A DNA stretch of 64,000 nt from Gluconobacter sp. Gdi (lineage in GTDB: Bacteria; Pseudomonadota; Alphaproteobacteria; Acetobacterales; Acetobacteraceae). The DNA is taken from the NCBI RefSeq assembly GCF_014132155.1, contig NZ_BLJQ01000001.1, forward strand, positions 496,001-560,000, given 5' to 3'. Positions 44,549 to 53,883 of this stretch are shown piece after piece. The stretch's first letter is position 1; the number at the start of each line of letters is the position of its first letter. The notes beneath the pieces were generated by a model. The model saw only the letters and a list, made by a program, of their open reading frames with translations, had not been told where the DNA came from and did no database searches. A program made the translations under genes and the position numbers.

Positions 44549-45286
44549 ATGATGACACGCCGTTTCGCTCTTTCCCTTATGGCAGGAAGCGCCTTTGTGC
44601 AGGTGGCAAAGGCTGATCCTCTGGAAACCTTGAGCGGGACGGTGACGTACCGGGAGCGTATGGCGCTTCCCGCTGGGGCTGTACTAACAGTTCAACTGGA
44701 AGATATTTCCCGCGCAGATGCTCCGGCAATTATTCTGGCGGAGAGTCGTCAGGATATTCTTCATCCGGGCCCGATTGCTTACACGTTGCGTTATCCCGTG
44801 CTGAAAAGTGGGTTCCGATATGCTTTGCGTGCAGAAATTCGCGTAGGGAATACGCTGCTTTTCACCACTGAAGATTTTCATGGGCCTGATCAGCCGAATA
44901 TTCTCGTCCGGCGCGTCTCTTCTAGTGTAGCGCCATCCCTTTATGGAAGCTGGAGTGTACAGGTTCTGGATGGCAAGCCATTAGAACAGGCAGTTAGAAA
45001 GCCTATATTAACGCTGGATCAAAATGGTCGCGTTTCAGGGTTTGGGGGCTGTAACAGACTGATGGGCCATGCCGTGATTAAGGGCAATGCAATACGGTTT
45101 GCGCCTATGGCTATGACCCGAATGGCCTGTATTGGTTCAGGCATGGATGTTGAAAGTCATTTCGTGAAAAATTTGGAGGATGTTCGATCCTGGTCTATTG
45201 GGCAACGGGGAGAACTGTCTCTGAATTCACAGAGTGGAAACGCCATGGTTGTTTTGACTGCAACAGTTATTGATAGTCAAAAATAA
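44549..45286 (+). CDS. YbaY-like plus META-domain envelope protein
   Basis: The 245-residue protein carries a signal peptide (to about residue 22, ending AKA). Residues 25-125 resemble the YbaY/YscW lipoprotein domain (GTVTYRERMALPAGAVLTVQLEDIS). Residues 130-240 form a META domain as in HslJ (LYGSWSVQVLDGKPL, SGFGGCNRLMGHAVI, MTRMACIG). META proteins are linked to heat or antibiotic resistance, but the function is not known. There is no lipobox. Base composition drops toward the 3' end and a very AT-rich spacer follows. Confidence 0.83.
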   Translation: MMTRRFALSLMAGSAFVQVAKADPLETLSGTVTYRERMALPAGAVLTVQLEDISRADAPAIILAESRQDILHPGPIAYTLRYPVLKSGFRYALRAEIRVGNTLLFTTEDFHGPDQPNILVRRVSSSVAPSLYGSWSVQVLDGKPLEQAVRKPILTLDQNGRVSGFGGCNRLMGHAVIKGNAIRFAPMAMTRMACIGSGMDVESHFVKNLEDVRSWSIGQRGELSLNSQSGNAMVVLTATVIDSQK

Positions 45287-45481
45287 CAGCATTTTTAAAA
45301 ATATTTTTATTTTTTTGGATGTTAAGTATCTAGCGCTTTAATTCGACGCGTCAGATTATTTTTAACTTCGGGGGCGGATAAAAATTATTTGCAAATTGAT
45401 GAAGTTTTTCCGATAGCTGCGGGCTTGTTGATACCTTCTCAATCTGAAGAGCGTGCGTTTCAGGTGCTTGAAGGTACGGTG

Positions 45482-45889
45482 ATGCTTGGGATGAAAAAAA
45501 TGACTCAACCTACGGAAGAAAATGGGCCAGAGCGGGTCTCCCCGGGGCTGGAGCTTGGACGCCGTATCCGTCTTCTTCGGGAAATGGTTGGACTGAATCA
45601 GCAACAGCTTGCAGATCGGGTCGGAATTTCGCGCTCGGCTGTAGCTTTTTGGGAGACCGGGCGCTCCGGGCATGTCGGTAAGCATCTGGGCGCACTGGCT
45701 GAGGCCCTCGGGGTGGATGCTGAAGTGCTCCTGACCGGCATGGCGTACAAGGAAATCCAGGAAACGCTGACACCCGATGAAAGCATGTTCCTCAACCTGT
45801 ATCGGCAGCTGAGTCCGCTCATCAAATTGCAGGCCCAGAAATGGGTAGAACGGCGCGTCCGACAGGCTGAGGAAGCCGCCGAAGGCTAA
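45482..45889 (+). CDS. XRE-family transcriptional regulator
   Basis: From the ATG at 45482 the product has 135 residues; starts at 45491 and 45500 are also possible, and a longer frame begins at 45389. A Cro/cI-type helix-turn-helix lies in the centre: LELGRRIRLLREMVGLNQQQLADRVGISRSAVAFWE (recognition helix at SRSAVAFWE). The C-terminal third is helical (LYRQLSPLIKLQAQKW) and may dimerise. Targets are unknown. The preceding spacer is AT-rich, and a terminator separates it from the converging helicase gene. Confidence 0.85.
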   Translation: MLGMKKMTQPTEENGPERVSPGLELGRRIRLLREMVGLNQQQLADRVGISRSAVAFWETGRSGHVGKHLGALAEALGVDAEVLLTGMAYKEIQETLTPDESMFLNLYRQLSPLIKLQAQKWVERRVRQAEEAAEG

Positions 45890-45893
45890 GGTA

Positions 45894-45935
45894 CTCCGAA
45901 GGGCAGGATGTTTCGTGCCCCTCGGAGCGGTTTTT
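45894..45935 (+). terminator. Intrinsic terminator of the XRE regulator gene
   Basis: CTCCGAAGGGCA and TGCCCCTCGGAG pair with one mismatch around a 10-base loop; five T follow at 45931-45935. It starts five bases after the stop codon and ends at the stop of the converging helicase. Confidence 0.85.
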
Positions 45936-48400
45936 CAGCTTCGTTTCCGAGGGAAGCCGCCAGGCTTCCCTTTTTTCTTGAAGCCCGGCTTGGCAGGATG
46001 GCCTGATTTTCCGGCAAAAGGCTTGTCACTGCGGCCTCTCGGCGTGAACCCGCCGCGCTGCTGCTTCTGGCTTTCGCGCATCCGGCTCTGGGTGCGAAGA
46101 ACCTGCTCAATCCAGTCATTCAGGATCGACGTATTGATCTCAGCGTTCTGCTGCGCGGGATAGGCTTCCGGGAAGCGCAATGCGAGCCAGCGCCAGGCGA
46201 CGAGGCGCTTATGGCGCTTTTCGGCCCGTTCCAGCTCCTCACGGCCTGCCTGTTCCGGATGGGGCAGGCGACCCGTTCCCGGGGGCGGAACCGGGCGACC
46301 AGCAGCGTGATCCGCTGCCCAGCTCACCAGTCGCTGAATCCCATTGTCCCGCTCATCAATCGGGCACATGGCGTAGGTCCAGCGTGTGGTCAGATCGAGG
46401 TTTTCCACGCCTTCCAGGGCTGCCGCAATCTCGAGAGACTGTTCCATGTCCGCCAAGCGGTAGTTTGGATCATCCGGCCGCAGAACAGCGTGCTTGATGC
46501 GCGTCAGAACACCATAGAGGCTGTCGCTGCCGATTTCTTCAGCAACGGCACGCACGATGTCTGAGTCTGGCTGGACCAGTGGCCGCAGCTCCGTCACAGG
46601 TTCTGGAGGAGCAGCCAGCATGTGGCGAACGAAAGTCGGGCTTCCAGATTCTGCAAGAACGCAGACAAGGCCTTCCTCGTGCTTGCCGTAGCGGCCAGCA
46701 CGACCACCGATCTGTTTGACCTCTTGCGAGATCAGATCGCGGGTCTGGCGCCCGTCAAACTTGCGCAGGGCGCTAAAGACAACGCGGCGGATGGAGAGGT
46801 TCAATCCCATTCCGATAGCGTCTGTCGCAATCAGAATGTCTGCATCGCCATTGTTGAAACGGGCGGCTTCTGCGCGGCGCACTTCCGGGCTGAGGGCGCC
46901 ATAAACAACGGCCACCCGGCGTCCACGGGCCATAAGCTCGGCTCGCATGTCCAGAACTTCACGCCGTGAGAACGCAATGACGGCATCGCCGACCGTCAAT
47001 TCGCTGAGATGAACCGTTCCGCCAGCTTTGAGCGGACTTTTTCGTTCGAGATGGATCTCGTCCACCGGATCGTCACAGAGTTCGGCAATCCGTTTGACGA
47101 GCGGGATACAATCCGCAGCGCCAAGAATGTACACGTGCCGAGCCGGTACACCCATGATTGCGGCTGTCCATGCTGCACCCCGATCCGGGTCCGCCAGCAT
47201 CTGGGCCTCATCAATGATGGCAACGTCCACCGGCTTGTGAAACGGGCACATTTCGACCGTTGCTGCCAAGTGGCGGGCACCGGGCATTTCAATGCGCTCC
47301 TCGCCCGTGGCCAGAGATGCGGGGACGCCACGGGTCAGCAGAGCTTCCCGGAATTCATGCGCCAAAAGGCGGAGGGGAGCGAGCGCCAGGCCGCTCTCCG
47401 CATTGGCGAGAGCATTGAGCGCTGTGTAGGACTTCCCCGAATTGGTCGGGCCCGTAACGAGCGTAATGCGGCGCTTGAGAGAACGCGCCGTGCGGAAATG
47501 AGCCGCAAAACGATCCAGCGCTGCAACGCGGGCAATGGCGGCATTGCCGACTTTGGTGCCACGTTCCAGCTTCTCCGGACGATCCGGTGTGCCGCTGCGC
47601 CACTCGGGAAGGCGTGCACGAAGCTTCTTCAGTTCGTCTGGATCGAAGAAAAACAGCTCGATGCCGTCGTCACGTGTTTCGCGTTTGGCAATGGGAAGAC
47701 GGTTTTCCGCCACCCATCGCAACGCTTCACGCCGGGAACAATGGAGAATGCCCGGGACTTCTTCAAACCCGGCAAGATTGGCTTCCCATTCTTTCAGGCG
47801 TTCGAGTTCGCGCTCCCGGCGACGTTCTGCGCGGGCCTGAATATCAGCCTGTTCACGGGCGCGGCGCTCTTCGGCCAGGCGCAGGTCATCCTCGAAGCCG
47901 AGATCAACGCTTCCGAAAGCGCCTGCAATGCTGCGGGACAGTTTTTCAAGCTGACCGCCAGAGAGGATTAATCCGGCATCTGCCAGATCAGCCCGAACTT
48001 CTTCCAGAACACTGCGTGGCGAGTCTCCCAGATCCTGCCAGCGCGAAACCAGAACATCGTCCAGTGTGAGGCGCAGGGCTGCAATGTCGGCACGAGGGTC
48101 ATGCGTGCGGGCTGCAGCTTCCTGTGTGTCGGCCTTCGTGACCCAGACTTCACCGGCACGGCGGGCGACATTCATGAGCTGGGACGCCCATGTCTTACGC
48201 CGAACGACGCACAGCGCGTCGATCAAGGCGTCGTGGGGGAGGGTCGCCTCATTGCCTTCAAGCCGCCGGGCGACCTGTCGGAGCAGGGCTGGCCGCTCAC
48301 GAGGGGTAATATCCAGAGGTGTCCCGAAATCGGCTACAGCCTGGTTCAGGGCACGTTCGGCGGGAGAGAGGGGGGCGTCGCTCACGGAGTCGTCTGTCAT
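45935..48400 (-). CDS. SUV3-like RNA helicase
   Basis: The 821-residue protein belongs to the SUV3 group of superfamily 2 helicases, known from mitochondria and alphaproteobacteria, and probably acts in RNA turnover. Walker A is TGPTNSGKSYTALNA (317-324 for the core), the Walker B box is IIDEAQML, and the second RecA domain has VVYGALSPEVRRAEAARFN, LIATDAIGMGLNL and QIGGRAGRYG. The first 280 residues are charged and helical. The C-terminal 60 residues are a basic Gly/Lys/Pro tail suited to RNA binding. It diverges from fpr. Confidence 0.92.
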   Translation of the reverse strand: MTDDSVSDAPLSPAERALNQAVADFGTPLDITPRERPALLRQVARRLEGNEATLPHDALIDALCVVRRKTWASQLMNVARRAGEVWVTKADTQEAAARTHDPRADIAALRLTLDDVLVSRWQDLGDSPRSVLEEVRADLADAGLILSGGQLEKLSRSIAGAFGSVDLGFEDDLRLAEERRAREQADIQARAERRRERELERLKEWEANLAGFEEVPGILHCSRREALRWVAENRLPIAKRETRDDGIELFFFDPDELKKLRARLPEWRSGTPDRPEKLERGTKVGNAAIARVAALDRFAAHFRTARSLKRRITLVTGPTNSGKSYTALNALANAESGLALAPLRLLAHEFREALLTRGVPASLATGEERIEMPGARHLAATVEMCPFHKPVDVAIIDEAQMLADPDRGAAWTAAIMGVPARHVYILGAADCIPLVKRIAELCDDPVDEIHLERKSPLKAGGTVHLSELTVGDAVIAFSRREVLDMRAELMARGRRVAVVYGALSPEVRRAEAARFNNGDADILIATDAIGMGLNLSIRRVVFSALRKFDGRQTRDLISQEVKQIGGRAGRYGKHEEGLVCVLAESGSPTFVRHMLAAPPEPVTELRPLVQPDSDIVRAVAEEIGSDSLYGVLTRIKHAVLRPDDPNYRLADMEQSLEIAAALEGVENLDLTTRWTYAMCPIDERDNGIQRLVSWAADHAAGRPVPPPGTGRLPHPEQAGREELERAEKRHKRLVAWRWLALRFPEAYPAQQNAEINTSILNDWIEQVLRTQSRMRESQKQQRGGFTPRGRSDKPFAGKSGHPAKPGFKKKGKPGGFPRKRS

Positions 48401-48536
48401 GAAAAGACTTTTGCGTCATTCGGCTAGCAGGTTCAACGCGCATGGGTTTTCCGAAACGTGATGATTGCGCTAAAAGGTCCGGCTCTTATCAGGTCCGAGA
48501 CCTGTTATCCGTGCCACACCGGAGACAGAAACCGAT

Positions 48537-49424
48537 ATGTCCACCCCGAGTTTTGCCGCCCCGACTCCTGAGATCGACGAACCCATTACGGGCCTGACGC
48601 CGTATGAAGGCCATCCGAAACAGTATCGTCTGGCTGAACCCAGCAAGGAATACGCTCATCTGTATCCTGCAAAGGTTCTGACCGTTCATCACTGGACGGA
48701 CCGTCTTTTCAGCTTCACCACAACGCGTGATCCGGGCCTACGGTTCGAGAACGGCCAGTTCGCGATGATTGGCATTGAAGTCGAGGGCAAGCCGCTTCTG
48801 CGTGCTTATTCCATCGCGTCTGCCAATTATGAAGACCACATGGAGTTCCTCTCCATCGCCGTGCCGGAGGGGCCGCTGACGTCCCGTCTGCGTCATGTGA
48901 AGGTGGGCGATACGGTTCTGATCGGTCGTAAGCCGGTGGGGACGCTGCTTCTTGATAACCTGAAGCCGGGTCGTAACCTGTACTTCCTGTCCACAGGCAC
49001 AGGCCTTGCGCCGTTCATGAGCCTCATCAAGGACCCGGACGCTTACGAGCGTTACGAGAACGTGATTCTCAGCCACACAGTCCGTATTTCGGGCGAACTG
49101 GCTTACGAGAACCACATCCGCCACGAACTGCCGGAGCATGAGTTCCTGGGTGAGTTCGTTGCCGACAAGCTGAAGTACTATCCGGCTGTAACGCGTGAAG
49201 ACTATGCCGTCACGGATCGCATTACGAAGCTGATCGAAAGTGGCAAGATCTTCGAGGATCTGGGCATCGACAAGCTGGACCCCGAGCATGACCGTGTCAT
49301 GATCTGTGGTTCGCCGGAAATGCTGGCAGATACGGAAGCGCTTCTGGAGCGTATGGGCTTTGAGGAAGGCAATATGAGCCGTCAGGGTTCTTATGTTGTC
49401 GAGAAGGCGTTCGCAGAGCGCTGA
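48537..49424 (+). CDS. fpr: Ferredoxin--NADP(+) reductase
   Basis: The 295-residue FAD enzyme has an N-terminal extension of about 40 residues, the FAD-binding LLRAYSIASANYEDHMEF (RxYS with the SxxN turn), the phosphate-binding SRLRHVKVGD, and the NADP domain with FLSTGTGLAPFMSLI and VMICGSPEMLADTEALL. It ends in VVEKAFAER, typical of bacterial Fpr subclass I. GGAGA lies 12 bases upstream of the ATG. It is followed closely by gor, which also handles NADPH, so both may belong to one oxidative-stress operon. Confidence 0.94.
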   Translation: MSTPSFAAPTPEIDEPITGLTPYEGHPKQYRLAEPSKEYAHLYPAKVLTVHHWTDRLFSFTTTRDPGLRFENGQFAMIGIEVEGKPLLRAYSIASANYEDHMEFLSIAVPEGPLTSRLRHVKVGDTVLIGRKPVGTLLLDNLKPGRNLYFLSTGTGLAPFMSLIKDPDAYERYENVILSHTVRISGELAYENHIRHELPEHEFLGEFVADKLKYYPAVTREDYAVTDRITKLIESGKIFEDLGIDKLDPEHDRVMICGSPEMLADTEALLERMGFEEGNMSRQGSYVVEKAFAER

Positions 49425-49451
49425 GACCACAGGCACGGAAGGCCGGGATTT

Positions 49452-50852
49452 ATGCAGGAATTCGATCTTTTCGTCATCGGAGCCGGATCGGGCGGGGTAC
49501 GCTGTGCGCGTATCGCTGCCCAGAACGGCGTGCGCGTCGCGATTGCGGAGCGTCGTCACTGGGGCGGAACCTGCGTCAATCTCGGCTGCGTGCCGAAGAA
49601 GCTGATGGTTTATGCGGCGGAATATGGCCGCGAGATCGATGATGCCCGCGCCTATGGCTGGGACGTGACGCCGGGACCGCATGACTGGCGCACGTTGATT
49701 GATGCCAAAGATCGCGAGATCGAGCGCCTGAATGGCATTTACGTCTCAATGCTGAAGAAAGCTGGTGTTGAGCTGTTCACGGGCGATGCGCGCTTTGTGG
49801 ATGCGCATACGGTTGAAATCGGTCCGTCTGAGCTTGCTCCGGATGCTGCGGTTCAGACCGTTCGTGCCAAGAACATTGTCATTGCGACGGGTGGTGCGCC
49901 GACGCGTCTCGATATTCCCGGCGCAGAGCACGCGATTGTCTCGGATGATGCATTTTATCTGGAGAACCGGCCTGAGCGCGTTGCCATTATTGGCAGCGGT
50001 TATATCGGGATCGAATTTGCAGGAATTTTTGCGGGCCTCGGCTCGCAGGTGGACTTCGTTTATCGACAGGATCTGCCGCTGCGTGGGTTTGACGAGGAAC
50101 TGCGTCGCCATATGGCAGAGCTGGTGCCCTTGAATGGCATCACGTCTCATCCGGGCAGCACACCGGAGCGGATTGAAAAGACTTCTGAAGGGTATCGTCT
50201 TCACCTAAGGGGTGGAAAGGTCATCGAAACCGACTGCGTTTTCATGGCAACCGGGCGGCATCCGAACCTGACATCCCTGCGGCTGGATCTGGCCGGGGTC
50301 GAAGTCACAGACAGTCGCATCGTGACGCGCCTTGAAGATGCAAAGACGAACGTTCCGGGCATCTATGCCATTGGGGACGTGACCGATACCTATAACCTTA
50401 CGCCGACCGCTATCGCCGAGGGCCATCTTCTGGCGGAGCGTCTGTTCGGTCAGGCGGGGCGTGAGTGGTCTTTTGCCACGACACCCAAAGCCGTGTTCTT
50501 CAGCCAGCCGCTCGCTTCGGTAGGTCTGACCGAAGAAGAGGCTGTTGAACACCACACACTTGATATCTACACCTCGTCCTTCACGCCGATGCGCCAGTCG
50601 CTGCCCGGCCGTAAGGGCAAGGCCTTCATGAAGCTGGTCGTGGATTCAAAAAGCCAGGTCGTGCTTGGTGCCCACATGATTGGTCCGGATTCACCGGAGA
50701 TCATTCAGGGGCTGGCCATTGCCGTCACGGCAGGTCTGACCAAGCGCGATCTTGACCGCACGATCGGCCTTCACCCTACAAGTGCGGAGGAGTTCGTGAC
50801 CATGCGGACGCCAACGCGCCATGTTCCTCCTTCCTCCGACAAACAGAACTGA
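49452..50852 (+). CDS. gor: Glutathione-disulfide reductase
   Basis: The 466-residue flavoprotein reduces glutathione disulfide with NADPH. The FAD motif is VIGAGSGGVRCARIAA, the redox-active pair is in GGTCVNLGCVPKKL (Cys41 and Cys46), the NADPH motif is IIGSGYIGIEFAGIF, the second FAD motif is GIYAIGDVTDTYNLTP and the catalytic His is in TIGLHPTSAEEFVTM. It starts 28 bases after fpr. A dyad follows the stop. Confidence 0.95.
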   Translation: MQEFDLFVIGAGSGGVRCARIAAQNGVRVAIAERRHWGGTCVNLGCVPKKLMVYAAEYGREIDDARAYGWDVTPGPHDWRTLIDAKDREIERLNGIYVSMLKKAGVELFTGDARFVDAHTVEIGPSELAPDAAVQTVRAKNIVIATGGAPTRLDIPGAEHAIVSDDAFYLENRPERVAIIGSGYIGIEFAGIFAGLGSQVDFVYRQDLPLRGFDEELRRHMAELVPLNGITSHPGSTPERIEKTSEGYRLHLRGGKVIETDCVFMATGRHPNLTSLRLDLAGVEVTDSRIVTRLEDAKTNVPGIYAIGDVTDTYNLTPTAIAEGHLLAERLFGQAGREWSFATTPKAVFFSQPLASVGLTEEEAVEHHTLDIYTSSFTPMRQSLPGRKGKAFMKLVVDSKSQVVLGAHMIGPDSPEIIQGLAIAVTAGLTKRDLDRTIGLHPTSAEEFVTMRTPTRHVPPSSDKQN

Positions 50853-50858
50853 TACTCC

Positions 50859-50905
50859 GATGGCTCATGACGATCCTTTGCCGCCCCTGAAGATCATGAG
50901 CCATC
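50859..50905. repeat. Perfect 12-bp inverted repeat between gor and the FUSC gene
   Basis: GATGGCTCATGA (50859-50870) and TCATGAGCCATC (50894-50905) are exact reverse complements with a 23-base loop. It starts seven bases after the gor stop and ends 23 bases before the next start. There is no U tract, so it may be a weak terminator or a regulatory dyad. Confidence 0.55.
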
Positions 50906-50927
50906 ACATAACAGGGCAGGTGCAGGC

Positions 50928-52967
50928 GTGAAACTCGGCTGGCTGTTTGCGCCGTCCATCACGTCCGTGATGTTCGCCCTGCGTACGACGATTGCCTCCC
51001 TGCTGGCCCTGGCCATTGCCTTGTGGATGGAGCTTGGTGAGCCACAATGGGCCGCCATGACGGTCTGGATTGTGGCCCAGAATTCCCGTGGAGAAAGTAT
51101 TTCCAAGGGTCGGTGGCGTCTTGTCGGCACGGTCGTTGGCATGGTTGCCGCCATCGCCCTGATGGGAATGTTCCCGCAATACCCTTGGCTATTTCTTCCC
51201 GCTTTGGCGATCTGGGTCGGGCTTTGCGCCGGGTTTGCCACCCTGACGCATAACTTCCGAGGCTATGCACTCGTTCTTGCCGGTTATACCTGCACCATCA
51301 TTGCCCTTGGCGCCGTCAAAGAGCCGGACAATGTGTTCAATATCGCCATGGCGCGCGGAACATACATTTTTCTGGGCGTGATCTGCGAGACGGTCATGGG
51401 AATGGTGTTCGTTCCCAATGTGGCAGACCGCGCCCGGGAAGAACTGCGAAAGCGGTTACAGGCTATTCTCACAAAAGCCAGTGGTGCCCTGACGGATGTT
51501 CTGAACCAGAAAGCCAACGCCACAGATACGCTCTGTGCCCTCATGGGATCGCTTCAGGCTTCCAGCGATCAGATTGAGTTTTCTCGGATTGAAATTCGCA
51601 GCCAGGGTAACGAAGTCGAACACGCCTATGTAACGCTGGGCCTCGTGGCGCGTGTTCTGTCGCGCGGACTGGGCCTTAAGACGCGTATGACGTCCGTGTC
51701 TCATATTCCAGACGCACTGCTTCCTTTTCTTCACGATATGGGCGTTGCCCTTGAAGGACTGCCTGCGCGTCTGGAAAGTGACCGTCGCGGTATTGCGGCC
51801 CTTGTCCAGACCGAGGCGCTACTCGCGGAATGCCGGGGGCGAATGCAGGCCGTTTTACCGCGCGACGATGAAGACTCCCTAAACGAAGGCATCATTCTGA
51901 CGGGTGTGGAGGTCATGATTTCGGACCTCTGCGAAACTCTGCGCTCCTATCGCGCCAGCGTAGATGGTGCCCCGATTTCCGAACGTCATCGCCTGACCCG
52001 GAATACGGACTGGCGAGCGGCTGCCCGAAACGGGGTGCGGACCATGGCGGCACTTCTTTTCGGGGCGTATGTCTGGGAAGTGACAGCATGGCCGCAGGGA
52101 AGCGTCTTCCTGACCTTCATTGCGGTGGTCTGTGCCCGTTTTGCAACTTTCGAAAATACCGTCCTGCTCAGCGCAGCGTTCTTCTACGGAGCCGTTTTCG
52201 CGGCACTCGCCAGTGTCATTCCCGTCTTTGTCGTGATGCCGGTCACAGCCAGCTATGCGTTTTTCTGTCTGACAGTGGGCTTCTTCATGATGCTCGGCGG
52301 TCTTGCGACCCGGAATCCGGGAACGGCTGTGATGGCGGCGTCTTACGGCACGTTCTTTCCCTTCCTGCTCGGCATGGACAATCAGGGGCGTATGGATGAG
52401 CTATCATGGCTCAATACGACCATTGCGCTGCTGCTCGGTCTGGGGGGCGGTGTGGTCATCTTCCGTGCGGTTCTGCCATTTACGCCGCGTCGGGCCGCGG
52501 AAGTTCTTCGCTATCAGCTCAAGCGCAGTCTGCGGCGACTGGCATTGCCGGGTGTTGTGATGGACGAATATGTCTGGATCAATGATGGCACGCAGAGCAT
52601 GGAACGTGCGGTTCGCTTCGCTGGCTCTTTGGAGAGTGACCGTGCGGAGGAAATGTTACGTGGCACTCTCTCGGTCATGACAGTGGGACGCAACGTGCTG
52701 ATGCTGCGCAAGCTGGCCCAGCATGGCAGCCTGCCGGAGACCGCTGTGGCAGCCGTGGATGGTCTGATCCGAAATCTCTTGCGTCGGAAATTACCGCTTA
52801 CCCATACAGCCGCAACAATTGAGCCCACGTTGACAGAGCTTTATGCCCTTGAGCGGGCGTCTCAGGACCCGTCCATTCGCCATGATCTGGTTCTGGCGAT
52901 TGGTTCCCTGCTGATCGTGCAGTCAGAACTGCCGACCAGCAGGGCATTTCTCAGGGCAACGACCTGA
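50928..52967 (+). CDS. FUSC-family inner-membrane efflux protein (AaeB-like)
   Basis: The 679-residue protein has two membrane halves separated by cytoplasmic helices. The first half begins MFALRTTIASLLALAIALW and contains EPQWAAMTVWIVAQNSRGESISKGRWRLVGT (key stretch QNSRGESISKGRWRL), the second RNGVRTMAALLFGAYVWEVTAWPQG. This is the pattern of FUSC transporters such as AaeB, which export aromatic acids with a membrane-fusion partner. No such partner gene follows. The start is a GTG at 50928. It ends nine bases from the converging hydrolase. Confidence 0.88.
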   Translation: MKLGWLFAPSITSVMFALRTTIASLLALAIALWMELGEPQWAAMTVWIVAQNSRGESISKGRWRLVGTVVGMVAAIALMGMFPQYPWLFLPALAIWVGLCAGFATLTHNFRGYALVLAGYTCTIIALGAVKEPDNVFNIAMARGTYIFLGVICETVMGMVFVPNVADRAREELRKRLQAILTKASGALTDVLNQKANATDTLCALMGSLQASSDQIEFSRIEIRSQGNEVEHAYVTLGLVARVLSRGLGLKTRMTSVSHIPDALLPFLHDMGVALEGLPARLESDRRGIAALVQTEALLAECRGRMQAVLPRDDEDSLNEGIILTGVEVMISDLCETLRSYRASVDGAPISERHRLTRNTDWRAAARNGVRTMAALLFGAYVWEVTAWPQGSVFLTFIAVVCARFATFENTVLLSAAFFYGAVFAALASVIPVFVVMPVTASYAFFCLTVGFFMMLGGLATRNPGTAVMAASYGTFFPFLLGMDNQGRMDELSWLNTTIALLLGLGGGVVIFRAVLPFTPRRAAEVLRYQLKRSLRRLALPGVVMDEYVWINDGTQSMERAVRFAGSLESDRAEEMLRGTLSVMTVGRNVLMLRKLAQHGSLPETAVAAVDGLIRNLLRRKLPLTHTAATIEPTLTELYALERASQDPSIRHDLVLAIGSLLIVQSELPTSRAFLRATT

Positions 52968-52976
52968 GCCGGGAGG

Positions 52977-53798
52977 TCAGGACGCCAGGAATTCCAGCAG
53001 GTCTGCATTGACCTGCTCGGCATGGGTCAGGAACAGCCCATGTGGCGCCCCGTCATATTCACGGAAAATCGATCCAGGGATCATATCGGCAGCCCGGCGT
53101 CCGGCGATATCGGCCGGGACTGCCGAGTCAGCCGTTCCATGGATGATGAGCGTCGGAATGGTGAAGGACTGAAGGTCTCCGCGGAAATCCGTTTTTCCCC
53201 AGGCATCCACACAATCGAGCGTAGCCATTGGGCTCGCCATGCTGGCCAGCGTGAAGGACCAGTCGAGCACGCCTTCACTGACCGGATGGTGCAGCATCGT
53301 TGTGCCATAAAAACCTGGAAGGAAGCTCTTCAGGAAGCCAAAACGATCCTGTCGGATTTCCTGCTTGATACCGTCAAAGACGGAGATATCCACCCCATCA
53401 GGATTATCGGCGGTCTTCAGCAGGAACGGAACGATGGATGCCAGAAGGACGGCCTTGGAAATTCTGGCTCGGCCGTGCCGTGTCAGATAGCGGGCCACTT
53501 CGCCGCCGCCCATTGAGAAGCCAACGAGAGTTGCGTCCCATAGATCAAGCTGTTCCAGAATGACGGCAAGATCATCAGCCAGAACGTCATAATTGTAGCA
53601 GTTGATGGGGTGGCCTGAGAGACCAAAGCCGCGACGGTCATAGGTAATGACGCGGTAGCCGGCTTCGACAAGAGCGAGGGTCTGTTTTTCCCACATGTCG
53701 CCGGTCAGCGGCCAGCCGTGGATCAGAACAACCGGGCGTCCAACGCCCATATCCTTCACATGAAGGCTCGTTCCGTCAGTGGCAGTAATATATGGCAT
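52977..53798 (-). CDS. Alpha/beta hydrolase, non-haem chloroperoxidase type
   Basis: The 273-residue hydrolase has the oxyanion HGWPL segment, nucleophile Ser95 in GFSMGGGEV, the acid in HGTADSAVP and the catalytic His in GAPHGLFLTH. The sequence ITYDRRGFGLSGHP and overall length match cofactor-free haloperoxidase/esterases, which form peracids in vitro but mostly act as esterases. The ATG at 53798 has GAGGAG upstream. Substrate unknown. Confidence 0.88.
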   Translation of the reverse strand: MPYITATDGTSLHVKDMGVGRPVVLIHGWPLTGDMWEKQTLALVEAGYRVITYDRRGFGLSGHPINCYNYDVLADDLAVILEQLDLWDATLVGFSMGGGEVARYLTRHGRARISKAVLLASIVPFLLKTADNPDGVDISVFDGIKQEIRQDRFGFLKSFLPGFYGTTMLHHPVSEGVLDWSFTLASMASPMATLDCVDAWGKTDFRGDLQSFTIPTLIIHGTADSAVPADIAGRRAADMIPGSIFREYDGAPHGLFLTHAEQVNADLLEFLAS

Positions 53799-53883
53799 GG
53801 AGTCTGCTCCTCATACGATCTGGCTGGATAATACCAGCCGCATCCTGAAGAGCAGAACCCCGGCGCCAGAGATTGGTTTCGTT

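Noticed and set aside
45290-45390. Very AT-rich spacer before the XRE regulator as a foreign island edge
   Set aside because: Only about 100 bases are affected and both flanking genes have near-normal composition; an AT-rich promoter or terminator explains it.
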